From an uncultured Muribaculaceae bacterium (lineage in GTDB: Bacteria; Bacteroidota; Bacteroidia; Bacteroidales; Muribaculaceae): a stretch of 51,343 nt of DNA. Location: assembly GCA_948788915.1 (NCBI GenBank), contig CAQFOZ010000013.1, positions 1-51,343 of the forward strand. Direction: 5' to 3'. The notes below the pieces were generated by a model. The model was not told the origin of the DNA. It saw only the letters and a list, made by a program, of their open reading frames with translations, and ran no database searches. The position numbers and the translations under genes were made by a program. Positions 8,520-17,319 of this stretch are shown in pieces; position 1 is the stretch's first letter, and each line of letters opens with the position of its first letter.

Positions 8520-11500
8520 TTAACCTATTACTTCGCAGGCAGGTGTTACTATATATTTTTTTGCGGGTGACAGTCTATCAGGCGATGCATCCGAATCCTC
8601 AAGGATATAGATATTTTCAACAAAATTATCGATACATCCTTTCAGGATATCTCGTGAATCCTCGTCTTTGAGGCGACAATAAACAGCCTTATTGGGATAC
8701 ATCAATGCCAAAAGCAATGCCAATTCTCCGTTACCCGCCATATCCTGAACCAAAAACCAGCTTTCATTATACTGCTCCTCAATCCGGTCTTTTTGTTTCA
8801 CGAACTCTTTCAACAATTTATCGGCAGACCTCTCGATATCCCTACCCTTATAAAGGTAACGGTCCCGAACTACCGGAAGCACCTCTTCTACCGTTGATAT
8901 TATCTGATGAATCAGAATCATATGATCAATATATTCCGTACACAGCTCCAGGAATGTAAGTTCATAACGGTCTCTGTCAACTGCAATCCGTGAAAGATCC
9001 TTACGCAATATGCGTTTGCCGATTTCTATGAACAATTTTCCACCATTCAATATTCCGGTTCCATTGGGCAATATACGGTGTGTCCCGTCGATATATACCG
9101 GAAGCAGATCAATATTATAAATCCGAGATATTATCGGAGCAACCTCAAACAAACCTACAATCCGATCATCTTCAAATTTACGGTCTCTCATCGGAAAGAC
9201 CGCTATGCTGAACCCTTCAGACACGAGCCTCCCTATTTCCTCCTCTACACCATTGAATTTTCTCGAAACTATATAATAACATCCCCACTTCAGTACCCTT
9301 TCGACAATAGGATTCATTTTAATTTTCCTGTCAGCATAAATAACCACTTCAGGAACGACAGCTATCAGGCTCAAACAATCCAGAATCGACAAGTTGCTAC
9401 ACATTATAACAGCCGGTCTGTCAAACGATTCATTGCGGAGATTTATAAAAATAAATCTAATTCCAGGCAGCCACTTTAAGTCAAAACGCAACAAAGAACT
9501 ATTATACCGTCTGAAGAAAGTCCGTTTTCTTACAGTCGGTTTGGTGACGACAAACAGGATAAGCCCCATAATATATGCAGATATCAGCTGCAACGAAAAA
9601 ACAAAAGCACAACAGACAGTATGCAAGATTTTCTTCAGGGTCACCGGTCTGTATCGCAGTTTACCATTACACTGTGTCAGCCATTTAAAAATAAGCGGAG
9701 GGAACAAATAAGCCATCAGAACCACAGACAACATACCAACCACCGTAACCTCCCCTAACGAACGCATTGCCGGATGCCGGGCAAACACAAGTGTACCGAT
9801 ACCGATAAACATAATCAGCGCAGAAACCACAATACTGTTCTTATACGATGCAAGAAGCTTCTTTCTATATGCAAACTCATATGACAGGCCCTCTGTCATG
9901 AATATGGTATAATCATCCCCCTGTCCGAAAATAAATGTAGCGAGAATAATATTTACGATATTAAACTTTATACCCAACATGCCCATTATACCCAATATCC
10001 ATATCCAGCTAAAAGCCATCGGCATAAAAGATACAATAGCAAGTTCAATACTGCCAAGAGAGATCCATAGGAACACAAATACGATACAACCGCATGCAAT
10101 TCCTATATAATTGAAATCATCCGACAATGTGTTTGCTATAGATCCGTTCATGCTTTTCACATCAAAGAAAAGTCCTCCGAATTCCCTGTTTTCCGACAGT
10201 CTTGACTTAACATGCTCCACAGCGCCATCCGGAACGGACAGTATCCTTACAAGTGATTTACGGCCGGCATCCTTGTCCTCGCTGATACTGCCCATAAACA
10301 CAGTAGAGATAAACCCTTTGAAATATTCAAAATCATGAATCACATAGTTCCTGTTCAAAATATCCCCGAATTTGGAGAACGCCTCTTTACTGAAACCATA
10401 TTTTGCCGCGACAGAGGGCAAATCAGACTGAAAGAGCTCCTTATGTCTGTATACAAAATCATTCCATTTTATAAGTCGGGCCTCCTGCTCACGCTCAGAC
10501 AACAAAAATGCCGAAACATTATTCTGTTCATAAACCGTGCCTGACGCTATAAGTGAATTCAATTCCGGACTTATAGTCTCATTTTGAGCCAGAGCCTCTT
10601 CCCAAGTCCTTCCGGAACTTACCACATATAGACTCTCCGTATTACTCTCCGCGCCCTGAAGACTCTGAAAATAAGACATATCTTCTTTCTGTTCATCAGT
10701 CATATAGTTTATGTTCCTCATATCTGAATCGAACTCCGTACGGAAGCTATAATATCCGAACAGAAGAGTGAGTCCCAAAACACTCCAAACAAACCATTTG
10801 CTGTTTTCGACCGAAATTCCTGCCAATCTGGTAATCAGCAACGGTTCTTTTGCAATATGGCCACCGGTCCTGCGCGTTCTGACGATATGGGGCAGAAACA
10901 CCAATACGAAAAGTATTGTACCTATCAGCAGCAACGAACTGAACAGTCCCAAATCATGCAATGCCGGAGAATTAAGAGGGACAAGACACAGAAAAGCACC
11001 GACAGTTGTCACATTTCCCACCACAAGAGGCGATATGATCTCTTTTAACGCAGCGCGAGGGTTATTGCTTTCGCTCAGGTGGTCAATCAGATGAAGCGGA
11101 TAATTGACTGCTATTCCAAGTATGACGGAAGCGATTCCAATGACAATAATTGAAACCGAATCATAATAAAGCGCGATGGCACCCATCGCGAACAGCCATC
11201 CCCAGCCGACAGAAACCACAATCAACAGAATGTTCCGGATATTCCTGAAGACATAAATCAACAACAGCATTATAAGTATCCCGGCTATACATACAGCAAG
11301 AACACTATCGTTCTTTATCTGCCCCGCATTCGACACAGCAATCACCGGACCACCTATTAAATGTACATCCAAATTACTATTTGTCTTTTCGGTCTCATCC
11401 GCGGCTATCTCCAGCATGGAAACGAGAGAGGTATTATTCTCCGATTCACGGGCACCGAATGAAGACTCAAGAATCACAATAGCTTTCTTGCTGTCCGGAG

Positions 11501-12119
11501 AAAGGATATAACCGTCATAGGTCTCAAACTCTATGGACATGCCGGCTTGTTTCAGTCTGCCGAGTATCGGTGTGAAAAGATTCAGCGGGTCTCGTGATAT
11601 ATTTGCTGTAAGAAGATTGGAAGATGGAAACAGGAGCATCTGCTTATCTTCTGATATCTGAGAATCCACATAACCGGGATCGGCCAGCAGACTGTCAATC
11701 CGTTCATAATCCCCGTCGGTGAGAAAATATGGAATATTGTTATATACTTCATCTGCCACGCCAAGCATTTTATCCATATCTATCTCCTTCATTATATCTT
11801 TAATATAATGAAGCGTATCAAAGGTCTCAACCTTGTCAACAAACATCTCCACGCCATCGGCAAGCTCCTGAGGATCTACATCTACGGTGTCCCTTGTCGA
11901 GATTATAGCAAAAATCTTATTGGCTCCGGACACATCCTGATAAACAGACAACGCAGTCTGATTATTTTCATCAAGGGGTAAAAAGTCGGATATATCCTCT
12001 TTGTATGAAAGGGTCAGAACCGACATAACAAGAATGGCCGTCAGAACGGAAAACAAAATCCATCCCAAACCCGGTCTCTTCCGGAGCAGATCATATATTT
12101 TCAGAATCAGCTTACTCAT
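8520..12119 (-). CDS. MMPL/RND exporter fused to a degenerate acyltransferase and a Rossmann-like tail
   Basis: The 1199-residue fusion has an MMPL exporter part (about 1-820) with two blocks of hydrophobic helices (about 270-410 and 670-815) and the conserved loop GQGDDYTIFMTEG (732-744). Then come a PlsC-like acyltransferase domain (about 870-1080) and a tail (about 1095-1199) resembling part of a class I methyltransferase. The acyltransferase signature HX4D is altered: Asn909 stands where the catalytic His belongs (CSNLSILD), and FPMRDR (975-980) replaces FPEGTR. This domain is therefore probably inactive and may bind the acyl cargo instead. Such three-part fusions recur in flexirubin/aryl-polyene clusters, where the MMPL part is thought to export the pigment lipid. 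The domain loss is seen directly; the cargo is inferred. Confidence 0.85.
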   Translation of the reverse strand: MSKLILKIYDLLRKRPGLGWILFSVLTAILVMSVLTLSYKEDISDFLPLDENNQTALSVYQDVSGANKIFAIISTRDTVDVDPQELADGVEMFVDKVETFDTLHYIKDIMKEIDMDKMLGVADEVYNNIPYFLTDGDYERIDSLLADPGYVDSQISEDKQMLLFPSSNLLTANISRDPLNLFTPILGRLKQAGMSIEFETYDGYILSPDSKKAIVILESSFGARESENNTSLVSMLEIAADETEKTNSNLDVHLIGGPVIAVSNAGQIKNDSVLAVCIAGILIMLLLIYVFRNIRNILLIVVSVGWGWLFAMGAIALYYDSVSIIVIGIASVILGIAVNYPLHLIDHLSESNNPRAALKEIISPLVVGNVTTVGAFLCLVPLNSPALHDLGLFSSLLLIGTILFVLVFLPHIVRTRRTGGHIAKEPLLITRLAGISVENSKWFVWSVLGLTLLFGYYSFRTEFDSDMRNINYMTDEQKEDMSYFQSLQGAESNTESLYVVSSGRTWEEALAQNETISPELNSLIASGTVYEQNNVSAFLLSEREQEARLIKWNDFVYRHKELFQSDLPSVAAKYGFSKEAFSKFGDILNRNYVIHDFEYFKGFISTVFMGSISEDKDAGRKSLVRILSVPDGAVEHVKSRLSENREFGGLFFDVKSMNGSIANTLSDDFNYIGIACGCIVFVFLWISLGSIELAIVSFMPMAFSWIWILGIMGMLGIKFNIVNIILATFIFGQGDDYTIFMTEGLSYEFAYRKKLLASYKNSIVVSALIMFIGIGTLVFARHPAMRSLGEVTVVGMLSVVLMAYLFPPLIFKWLTQCNGKLRYRPVTLKKILHTVCCAFVFSLQLISAYIMGLILFVVTKPTVRKRTFFRRYNSSLLRFDLKWLPGIRFIFINLRNESFDRPAVIMCSNLSILDCLSLIAVVPEVVIYADRKIKMNPIVERVLKWGCYYIVSRKFNGVEEEIGRLVSEGFSIAVFPMRDRKFEDDRIVGLFEVAPIISRIYNIDLLPVYIDGTHRILPNGTGILNGGKLFIEIGKRILRKDLSRIAVDRDRYELTFLELCTEYIDHMILIHQIISTVEEVLPVVRDRYLYKGRDIERSADKLLKEFVKQKDRIEEQYNESWFLVQDMAGNGELALLLALMYPNKAVYCRLKDEDSRDILKGCIDNFVENIYILEDSDASPDRLSPAKKYIVTPACEVIG

Positions 12120-12127
12120 TGAGTATC

Positions 12128-13435
12128 CTATTTTCTATGTCTGTTATCAATGAATTTGACGGGTTTCCTGTTATTCGCAGGATTATTCAGTTTATTCACA
12201 TCTTCCGGAGAGAGCAACTCAACAATAGGCGCCACTCTGATTCTTGATCTGAACCTGTCTTTGAGATCCTTTATAACATCAAAGGGTTGTGGCGAGGCAA
12301 TGCCTACCTTTACGACCACTTCATCCGTTCCTGCAAAACTGTTCTGCACCACAACGACATAATTGACAACATACGGTGTGTTATCAAGCACATCATTTAT
12401 TGCCGGCGGATATATTGTCGTTCCTTTTAGTTTTATCATGTTGTTCTTTCTTCCAACCAGAGGAGTAAGGCGGTATGAATTTCGTCCACATTTGCAACGA
12501 TCAGTTATTTTGCTGCTGATATCACCCGTCCTGAAACGCAACAGAGGCATACCCTCCACACCAAGAGTAGTCACCACGACTTCACCTGCCTCGCCATCCT
12601 TAACGGGCATATTATCATCCCCTATTATCTCAACAATTATAAGTTCCGGATGCACATGGCCACCACATCCATTGGGACACTCCGAAAAAGTGGCTCCCAT
12701 TTCGGTAGACGAATATGTAGCAAAAAGCTCCACATTCCACTTATCCCTGATACGGGTGCCAAGCAGATTCAGGCTAAAATCCTGTTCCCTCAGCCCCTCT
12801 CCTATTCCTATTATCCGCTTTACGCTTGAATTACGATAATCAATGTTGTGTTGCTCGGCATATTCTATGAGCCTCAATATGAACGATGGCACACACATCA
12901 ATGTATCGGGTTTCAACCGGTTTATGGTATCCCATTGAAGCTCCGGCATACCGTTACCCACACGTATGACACTTGCGCCCAGTTTCCTTATGCCCAGAAA
13001 ATAGGCAAGTCCCGCCATAAAACGTTTGTCGAGCGTCGTCATCAGCTGCACCTTGTCTCCCGGCTTAACGCCGGCGCACTCAAAGGATTTCTTCTCATTA
13101 TAGGCAAGCCGTTCAAGATCACGGTCAGTACATCCGAACGTTACCGGATCACCAAGAGTCCCGGATGTTGTTATGTAATCTACAATTTTCTCCGGCGGAA
13201 CGCATAGGAAATCCTGATTATAAAGCTGCAGATCTTTTTTTTCGGTAAAAGGGAGTTTCACCAGATCATCTACAGTCCGTATGGCATTTATATCAATATT
13301 ATTCTCGTCGAACATTCTCTGATAAAACCTTGAATGTCCGGCAAGATAACTTAACGCTGTCTGAAGCTTTTCATTCTGAAAAGCTTTTATTTCATCTACG
13401 GTACAAAACTCTATATCCTGATTTGAGTATTTCAT
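12128..13435 (-). CDS. PaaK-like adenylate-forming enzyme (aryl-acid activation)
   Basis: The 435-residue enzyme belongs to the adenylate-forming superfamily and is closest in look to phenylacetate-CoA ligase. Visible motifs are the phosphate loop TTSGTLGDPV (89-98), the YSSTE motif (241-245), RTGD (302-305) and the hinge/C-terminal GRKNNMIKLKG (328-338). A Cys/His-rich loop (CPNGCGGHVH, 253-262, with CKCG at 314-317) resembles the metal-binding loop of PaaK enzymes. In this setting it most likely activates the ammonia-lyase product (cinnamate or 4-coumarate) and loads it onto an ACP, the job of ApeH in E. coli aryl polyene synthesis. Its ATG overlaps the upstream stop as ATGA, which argues for translational coupling and fixes the start. 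Confidence 0.85.
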   Translation of the reverse strand: MKYSNQDIEFCTVDEIKAFQNEKLQTALSYLAGHSRFYQRMFDENNIDINAIRTVDDLVKLPFTEKKDLQLYNQDFLCVPPEKIVDYITTSGTLGDPVTFGCTDRDLERLAYNEKKSFECAGVKPGDKVQLMTTLDKRFMAGLAYFLGIRKLGASVIRVGNGMPELQWDTINRLKPDTLMCVPSFILRLIEYAEQHNIDYRNSSVKRIIGIGEGLREQDFSLNLLGTRIRDKWNVELFATYSSTEMGATFSECPNGCGGHVHPELIIVEIIGDDNMPVKDGEAGEVVVTTLGVEGMPLLRFRTGDISSKITDRCKCGRNSYRLTPLVGRKNNMIKLKGTTIYPPAINDVLDNTPYVVNYVVVVQNSFAGTDEVVVKVGIASPQPFDVIKDLKDRFRSRIRVAPIVELLSPEDVNKLNNPANNRKPVKFIDNRHRK

Positions 13436-14334
13436 TTCAATATATTTTGAAGCCAGTTTATAAAATCATTCTTCCAGGCAATCGCCTCTTTTGTAGTTTT
13501 CTCCGGAGTCGCACCGAAGCCATGCCCTCCGGTCTTAAATTGCACATATTTATGCGGTACATTCATAGCAGTCATTGCCGAATCGAACAATTCCGAATTA
13601 CGATAATCCACTATCGGGTCATCAATACAATTCATAAGATATACAGGAGGCATATCCGCGCGGACATGTTTTTCGAGAGACAACGAATCCATCATCTCTT
13701 TGCTGACAGATCTTCCCTCTCCAAGCAGTCCGCGACGCGAACGCTTATGCACAGATTTGTCCACAAGCGACACGACAGGATATATCGGAGCGACAAAGTC
13801 AGGTTTCAACGAGACGGTTGGACTGACTCCGAGTCCGGAAAGCACATTATTATCAAAGAACAAAGCGGACATTGCGGCAAGATGACCTCCTGCAGAGAAA
13901 CCCATGACACCCAATTTACAAGGGTCAATGCCGTATTCTTTCGCATTCTCCCTCACCAACTGTATGCTGCGTTGAACATCCTGAAGCATGTCAGGATAAC
14001 GGTTTCCGCGAGCCAAAAGTCTATAATGTGTGATAAATCCCGCAACACCGCCAACACGGTATTCCAGCACAAAAGCAGATATCCCGTTTTCCTGCAGCCA
14101 CTTCGCGACACCGGTTCCCTCCGTCTTCTTATCGTGCCAGAAATAACTTCCTCCGGGACAAACTATACATGCCGCATTGCCTCCCCCTTTGGCAAGATAT
14201 GGAGTCAGCAACACTTTTGCCTTACATCCGGTATTGTCCCATATATTAAAAGGCTTAGATAGATACTGTGCCTTCATGGTTACGACCGTAAGAATCAGGG
14301 TTGCAATTATATTGATTGTCCTAAAATTAAGCAT
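13432..14334 (-). CDS. Secreted alpha/beta hydrolase (BD-FAE/acetylesterase type)
   Basis: This is a 300-residue esterase-like protein with a probable signal peptide (residues about 1-22, ending TMKAQ). The oxyanion strand motif PGGSY is at 60-64 and the nucleophile Ser147 lies in GFSAGG. Asp239 (NCIDDP) and His271 (TGGHGFG) complete the triad. It belongs to the acetylesterase/BD-FAE group, which removes acyl groups from carbohydrates. It is embedded in the pigment train, overlapping both neighbours by a few bases, so it is likely a tailoring or release enzyme acting outside the cytoplasm. That role is inferred. It is not closely related to the esterase at the end of the train, which has an extra N-terminal domain. 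Confidence 0.8.
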   Translation of the reverse strand: MLNFRTINIIATLILTVVTMKAQYLSKPFNIWDNTGCKAKVLLTPYLAKGGGNAACIVCPGGSYFWHDKKTEGTGVAKWLQENGISAFVLEYRVGGVAGFITHYRLLARGNRYPDMLQDVQRSIQLVRENAKEYGIDPCKLGVMGFSAGGHLAAMSALFFDNNVLSGLGVSPTVSLKPDFVAPIYPVVSLVDKSVHKRSRRGLLGEGRSVSKEMMDSLSLEKHVRADMPPVYLMNCIDDPIVDYRNSELFDSAMTAMNVPHKYVQFKTGGHGFGATPEKTTKEAIAWKNDFINWLQNILK

Positions 14335-15826
14335 TATTTATTTGATTTACTATTTTATTGGAACCCAGTATGGCCTCTGAAGTGATTATAGCTGTTAAGG
14401 GCACACCGCATATTCCATGCAGATTTATATTCTGGCCTGTCATGAACAAGTTCCGGACCTTAGTATAGACAGTCAGTTGCGAGAATATAAGGTTTTCGCA
14501 ATCTTTACGATAACCGAATATAGCGCCATTTTTGGTATGATAATAGTCCCTTACCGTCAACGGGCTCGCCGAATATACATCCGTCACCGAGTCTCTGAAT
14601 CCCGGGAATATCCTTTCCAGTTTATCCAGGACCTTATTCACACACTTCTGTTTCCATATGTTATATGCTTCCCCCCTTCGTCCCACCGTGGTATGTTCCC
14701 ATTCCTTCACCTGGTCATAACCCATTATGCAATGTACAAGCATGCGACCGGCAAATTCTCCCTGATCAGAATCCGGAGGCGTCATATACATGAAATTCTC
14801 CGGCCATGTTGCATCATCGAATTTATCCTGATCCCACATAGAACCAAAATCTTCCATATAGTAGCACGTATGATCTATATACGGGAACGACTCAGGTTTC
14901 AGATCAATATACAAAGAGAAAGCGGAATATGAATTTGGGATTTCGTTCAGACGTTTGACAAAACCCTTGATAAAAGTATTCGGAGGAACCATTCGCACCA
15001 TCTCTACAGGATGGATTGATGACACGTACCTGTCTGCAAAAAATCTTTCACCGGCTTTTGTTTCGACGTACTGAACCGTTTTCTCGGACACCTGTATTTT
15101 TGTTACCTCACAGTGGGACAGAACCATACCTCCGTTTGATTCGATTACACCTTTCAGTGCTTCTGCCAATTGCAGACTTCCATCTATAAAACGGGACGCA
15201 CCGTTAATATAAAGGACATTAATCAGTGCATGAATATAAGCCGGCGTGTGCCCCCTTACACCACCATAAAGAGGATTCAGGTACGCCAGAATTTCCTGCA
15301 GTTTTTCATCCGACACATAATAAGATATCAGTTTATCGGCGGGCCATACAAACTTATCTGAGTGAAAGATAAAACCCTTTGGCTCCTCCCTGAGAGAGAA
15401 TAACGGAATTTCATCTGTCAGGCGGTATATTTCTTCCACATATTTTCGTATTCCGTCTGCCTCATGAGGGAAATATTCACTCATTCTGTTTATGAAAGCC
15501 TCTTTACCCGATGGAATCCTGAATATTTCTCCGGTCTTTACATTCCTGAGCTCATCAATGCATTCGCTGTCTATATGATGGATCTTCAATTTATCAAGTA
15601 TGCCCAGATATTTACATATCCTGAATAAGTTACCTCCGGGTTGAAAACCACCCATGACATGCATTCCGGTTTCATAGATTTTACCGTTTCTACGGAAACA
15701 CTGCAAGCCTCCACCAATAATTGAATTCTTTTCCAGGACAGTCACCTTAATACCGTTTTTTGCAAGAAAAGCACCGGTAAACAGGCCACCAATCCCACCT
15801 CCTATTATTATTGTGCTTTCGTTCAT
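14327..15826 (-). CDS. CrtI-like FAD-dependent oxidoreductase, copy 2
   Basis: The 499-residue enzyme opens with a dinucleotide-binding fold: GGGIGG at 9-14 and an acidic residue closing strand two (VLEKN, Glu32). The length and the C-terminal 'MTGQNINLHGICGVP' motif match phytoene desaturase/carotene isomerase/retinol saturase relatives. I place the start at the ATG overlapping the previous stop (ATGA); a longer frame upstream lies inside the neighbour and lacks conservation. It is paralogous to the preceding gene, including the ending 'TGQNIN.HG'. Similar pairs occur in flexirubin-type clusters, but their reaction is not settled: polyene desaturation, isomerisation or ring oxidation are all possible. 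No carotenoid genes accompany it, so carotenoid synthesis is unlikely. Confidence 0.85.
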   Translation of the reverse strand: MNESTIIIGGGIGGLFTGAFLAKNGIKVTVLEKNSIIGGGLQCFRRNGKIYETGMHVMGGFQPGGNLFRICKYLGILDKLKIHHIDSECIDELRNVKTGEIFRIPSGKEAFINRMSEYFPHEADGIRKYVEEIYRLTDEIPLFSLREEPKGFIFHSDKFVWPADKLISYYVSDEKLQEILAYLNPLYGGVRGHTPAYIHALINVLYINGASRFIDGSLQLAEALKGVIESNGGMVLSHCEVTKIQVSEKTVQYVETKAGERFFADRYVSSIHPVEMVRMVPPNTFIKGFVKRLNEIPNSYSAFSLYIDLKPESFPYIDHTCYYMEDFGSMWDQDKFDDATWPENFMYMTPPDSDQGEFAGRMLVHCIMGYDQVKEWEHTTVGRRGEAYNIWKQKCVNKVLDKLERIFPGFRDSVTDVYSASPLTVRDYYHTKNGAIFGYRKDCENLIFSQLTVYTKVRNLFMTGQNINLHGICGVPLTAIITSEAILGSNKIVNQINNA

Positions 15827-17319
15827 TTGTTTGCTTCCATAATCTGTTGATAAATCGTCTGGGCAGTCAGCAGCTCCGAGCAAGTCACTATACTGCCAAC
15901 AAGAACCCCGAGCATCCCGTGTGAATTGATATTCTGACCTGTCAGCATCACGTTTGGCACTTTCGTTTTATGCGGGACACGACAAGCAGCCCCGAGCGAT
16001 ATGTCTTTAGCAACTCCATACATAGAGCCATCCTGTGTACCCGTATAGTCTCTATATGTAAGAGGGGTAGCTGTAAAGTACGAATCAATACTGTCACGAA
16101 ATCCCTTGAATTCCTTTTCCACCTCATTAATAAGAACCTCGGCCTTCATTTTTTTAAATCTTTCATAAGACTCTCCCCTTTGTCCAACAGTCGTTCCTGC
16201 CCATTGCGAGAGATCTGCCATATTCATATATGACAGAATCACACCACCGGATGCAAATTTTTGTGACACCTCATTACAAAAGTGCATATACAAATACCCT
16301 TTAGGCCATGTCGCATCAGTATATTGCCCACATCCCCAAGGCGATCCTGCATTATAGCAATAAAAATTTGAATTAAGATAAGGCATGCGGGAATCTTTGA
16401 ACTTGACATAAACAGAAAAACAGGCAGTTGTATTTCTCAATCCGGAGACACGTTCTCTGAAAGCAGGCCGTATCATCTTTGTATCAAGCATTTCCAACAA
16501 TCTTGCCGGATGGATATCAGCGATCACCAGATCTGCCGGTATAAACTCATTTCCATTTATTTCAACTCCGACAGCCTTCGTTTCATTACATATTATTCTT
16601 GTAACCTTGCTACGAGGTTTCACCTCTCCGCCATAATTCCGTATTGAGTCTGCAAGTGATACGGCTATCCTATCGCTTCCTCCGGCAATCCTGAAAGCAC
16701 TCTGATTATAGAAATCCATAATAAAAGCATGCTGCGAAAACGGAGTCTTATCTTTTTCTGCGGCATACAACGGGAGATTCCCGACAAGAACATCTTTCAA
16801 CAGTGTATCCTTTATCAAACTGTCAAGAACTCCATTGATACTTGCCGTATGATAATATGTATCAGACACCATATCTCTTTCGGCATGTCTTAAAGAATGC
16901 AAAGACGATGCCTGAGATACACCTTCTATGATATCGTAATATTCAGAGATACTATCCCTCTCTCCTGGGAAATAAGCGCTCATCTGCTCTATAAACTGCT
17001 CCCGTCCATTTGCAAACCGGAACCTATCTCCACCAATAGAAACGATATCATAGGCAGATGTATCAAGTCTGCTTAACGGAATATCGTCAAGAGCAAGATA
17101 CCGCATCAGTCTGTTCAAAGTCTGCCCGGGAGCGGCACTACCTATAAAATGCATACCGGTTTCAAACTTCGTTCCCATTCTGGAAAAACACTGAAGACAG
17201 CCACCAATCTGCGAATGCTGTTCAAACACAGTGACATCAAAACCGTTCCGGGCAAGTATAACCCCGGTTGACAGGCCTCCCAATCCACTTCCTATTATGA
17301 CACACTTTTCCCCATTCAT
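15823..17319 (-). CDS. CrtI-like FAD-dependent oxidoreductase, copy 1
   Basis: The 498-residue flavoprotein has the Rossmann motif GSGLGG at 10-15, Glu33 (VFEQH) and a C-terminal FAD motif in 'LTGQNINSHGMLGV'. It shares layout and many local motifs with the following gene (for example 'GRREGESY/GQRGESY'-type loops and 'G.M.G...D' near the end), so the pair arose by duplication or works as a heteromeric unit. The membership is the phytoene desaturase-like superfamily. Both ends overlap neighbours as ATGA (start with the GT2-acyltransferase gene, stop with copy 2), which supports coordinated synthesis of all three. The substrate is presumably the polyene chain or its aryl head; this is inference from position only. 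Confidence 0.85.
   Translation of the reverse strand: MNGEKCVIIGSGLGGLSTGVILARNGFDVTVFEQHSQIGGCLQCFSRMGTKFETGMHFIGSAAPGQTLNRLMRYLALDDIPLSRLDTSAYDIVSIGGDRFRFANGREQFIEQMSAYFPGERDSISEYYDIIEGVSQASSLHSLRHAERDMVSDTYYHTASINGVLDSLIKDTLLKDVLVGNLPLYAAEKDKTPFSQHAFIMDFYNQSAFRIAGGSDRIAVSLADSIRNYGGEVKPRSKVTRIICNETKAVGVEINGNEFIPADLVIADIHPARLLEMLDTKMIRPAFRERVSGLRNTTACFSVYVKFKDSRMPYLNSNFYCYNAGSPWGCGQYTDATWPKGYLYMHFCNEVSQKFASGGVILSYMNMADLSQWAGTTVGQRGESYERFKKMKAEVLINEVEKEFKGFRDSIDSYFTATPLTYRDYTGTQDGSMYGVAKDISLGAACRVPHKTKVPNVMLTGQNINSHGMLGVLVGSIVTCSELLTAQTIYQQIMEANK

Noticed and set aside
13330..14262. A 310-codon open frame on the plus strand
   Set aside because: It lies fully antisense to two well-supported enzymes (the adenylating ligase and the BD-FAE-like hydrolase), shows no known motif and has a composition typical of a shadow frame.
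14327..17319. A carotenoid pathway based on the two CrtI-like genes
   Set aside because: No phytoene synthase, cyclase or prenyl synthase gene is present; the surrounding genes are of the fatty-acid-like polyene type.
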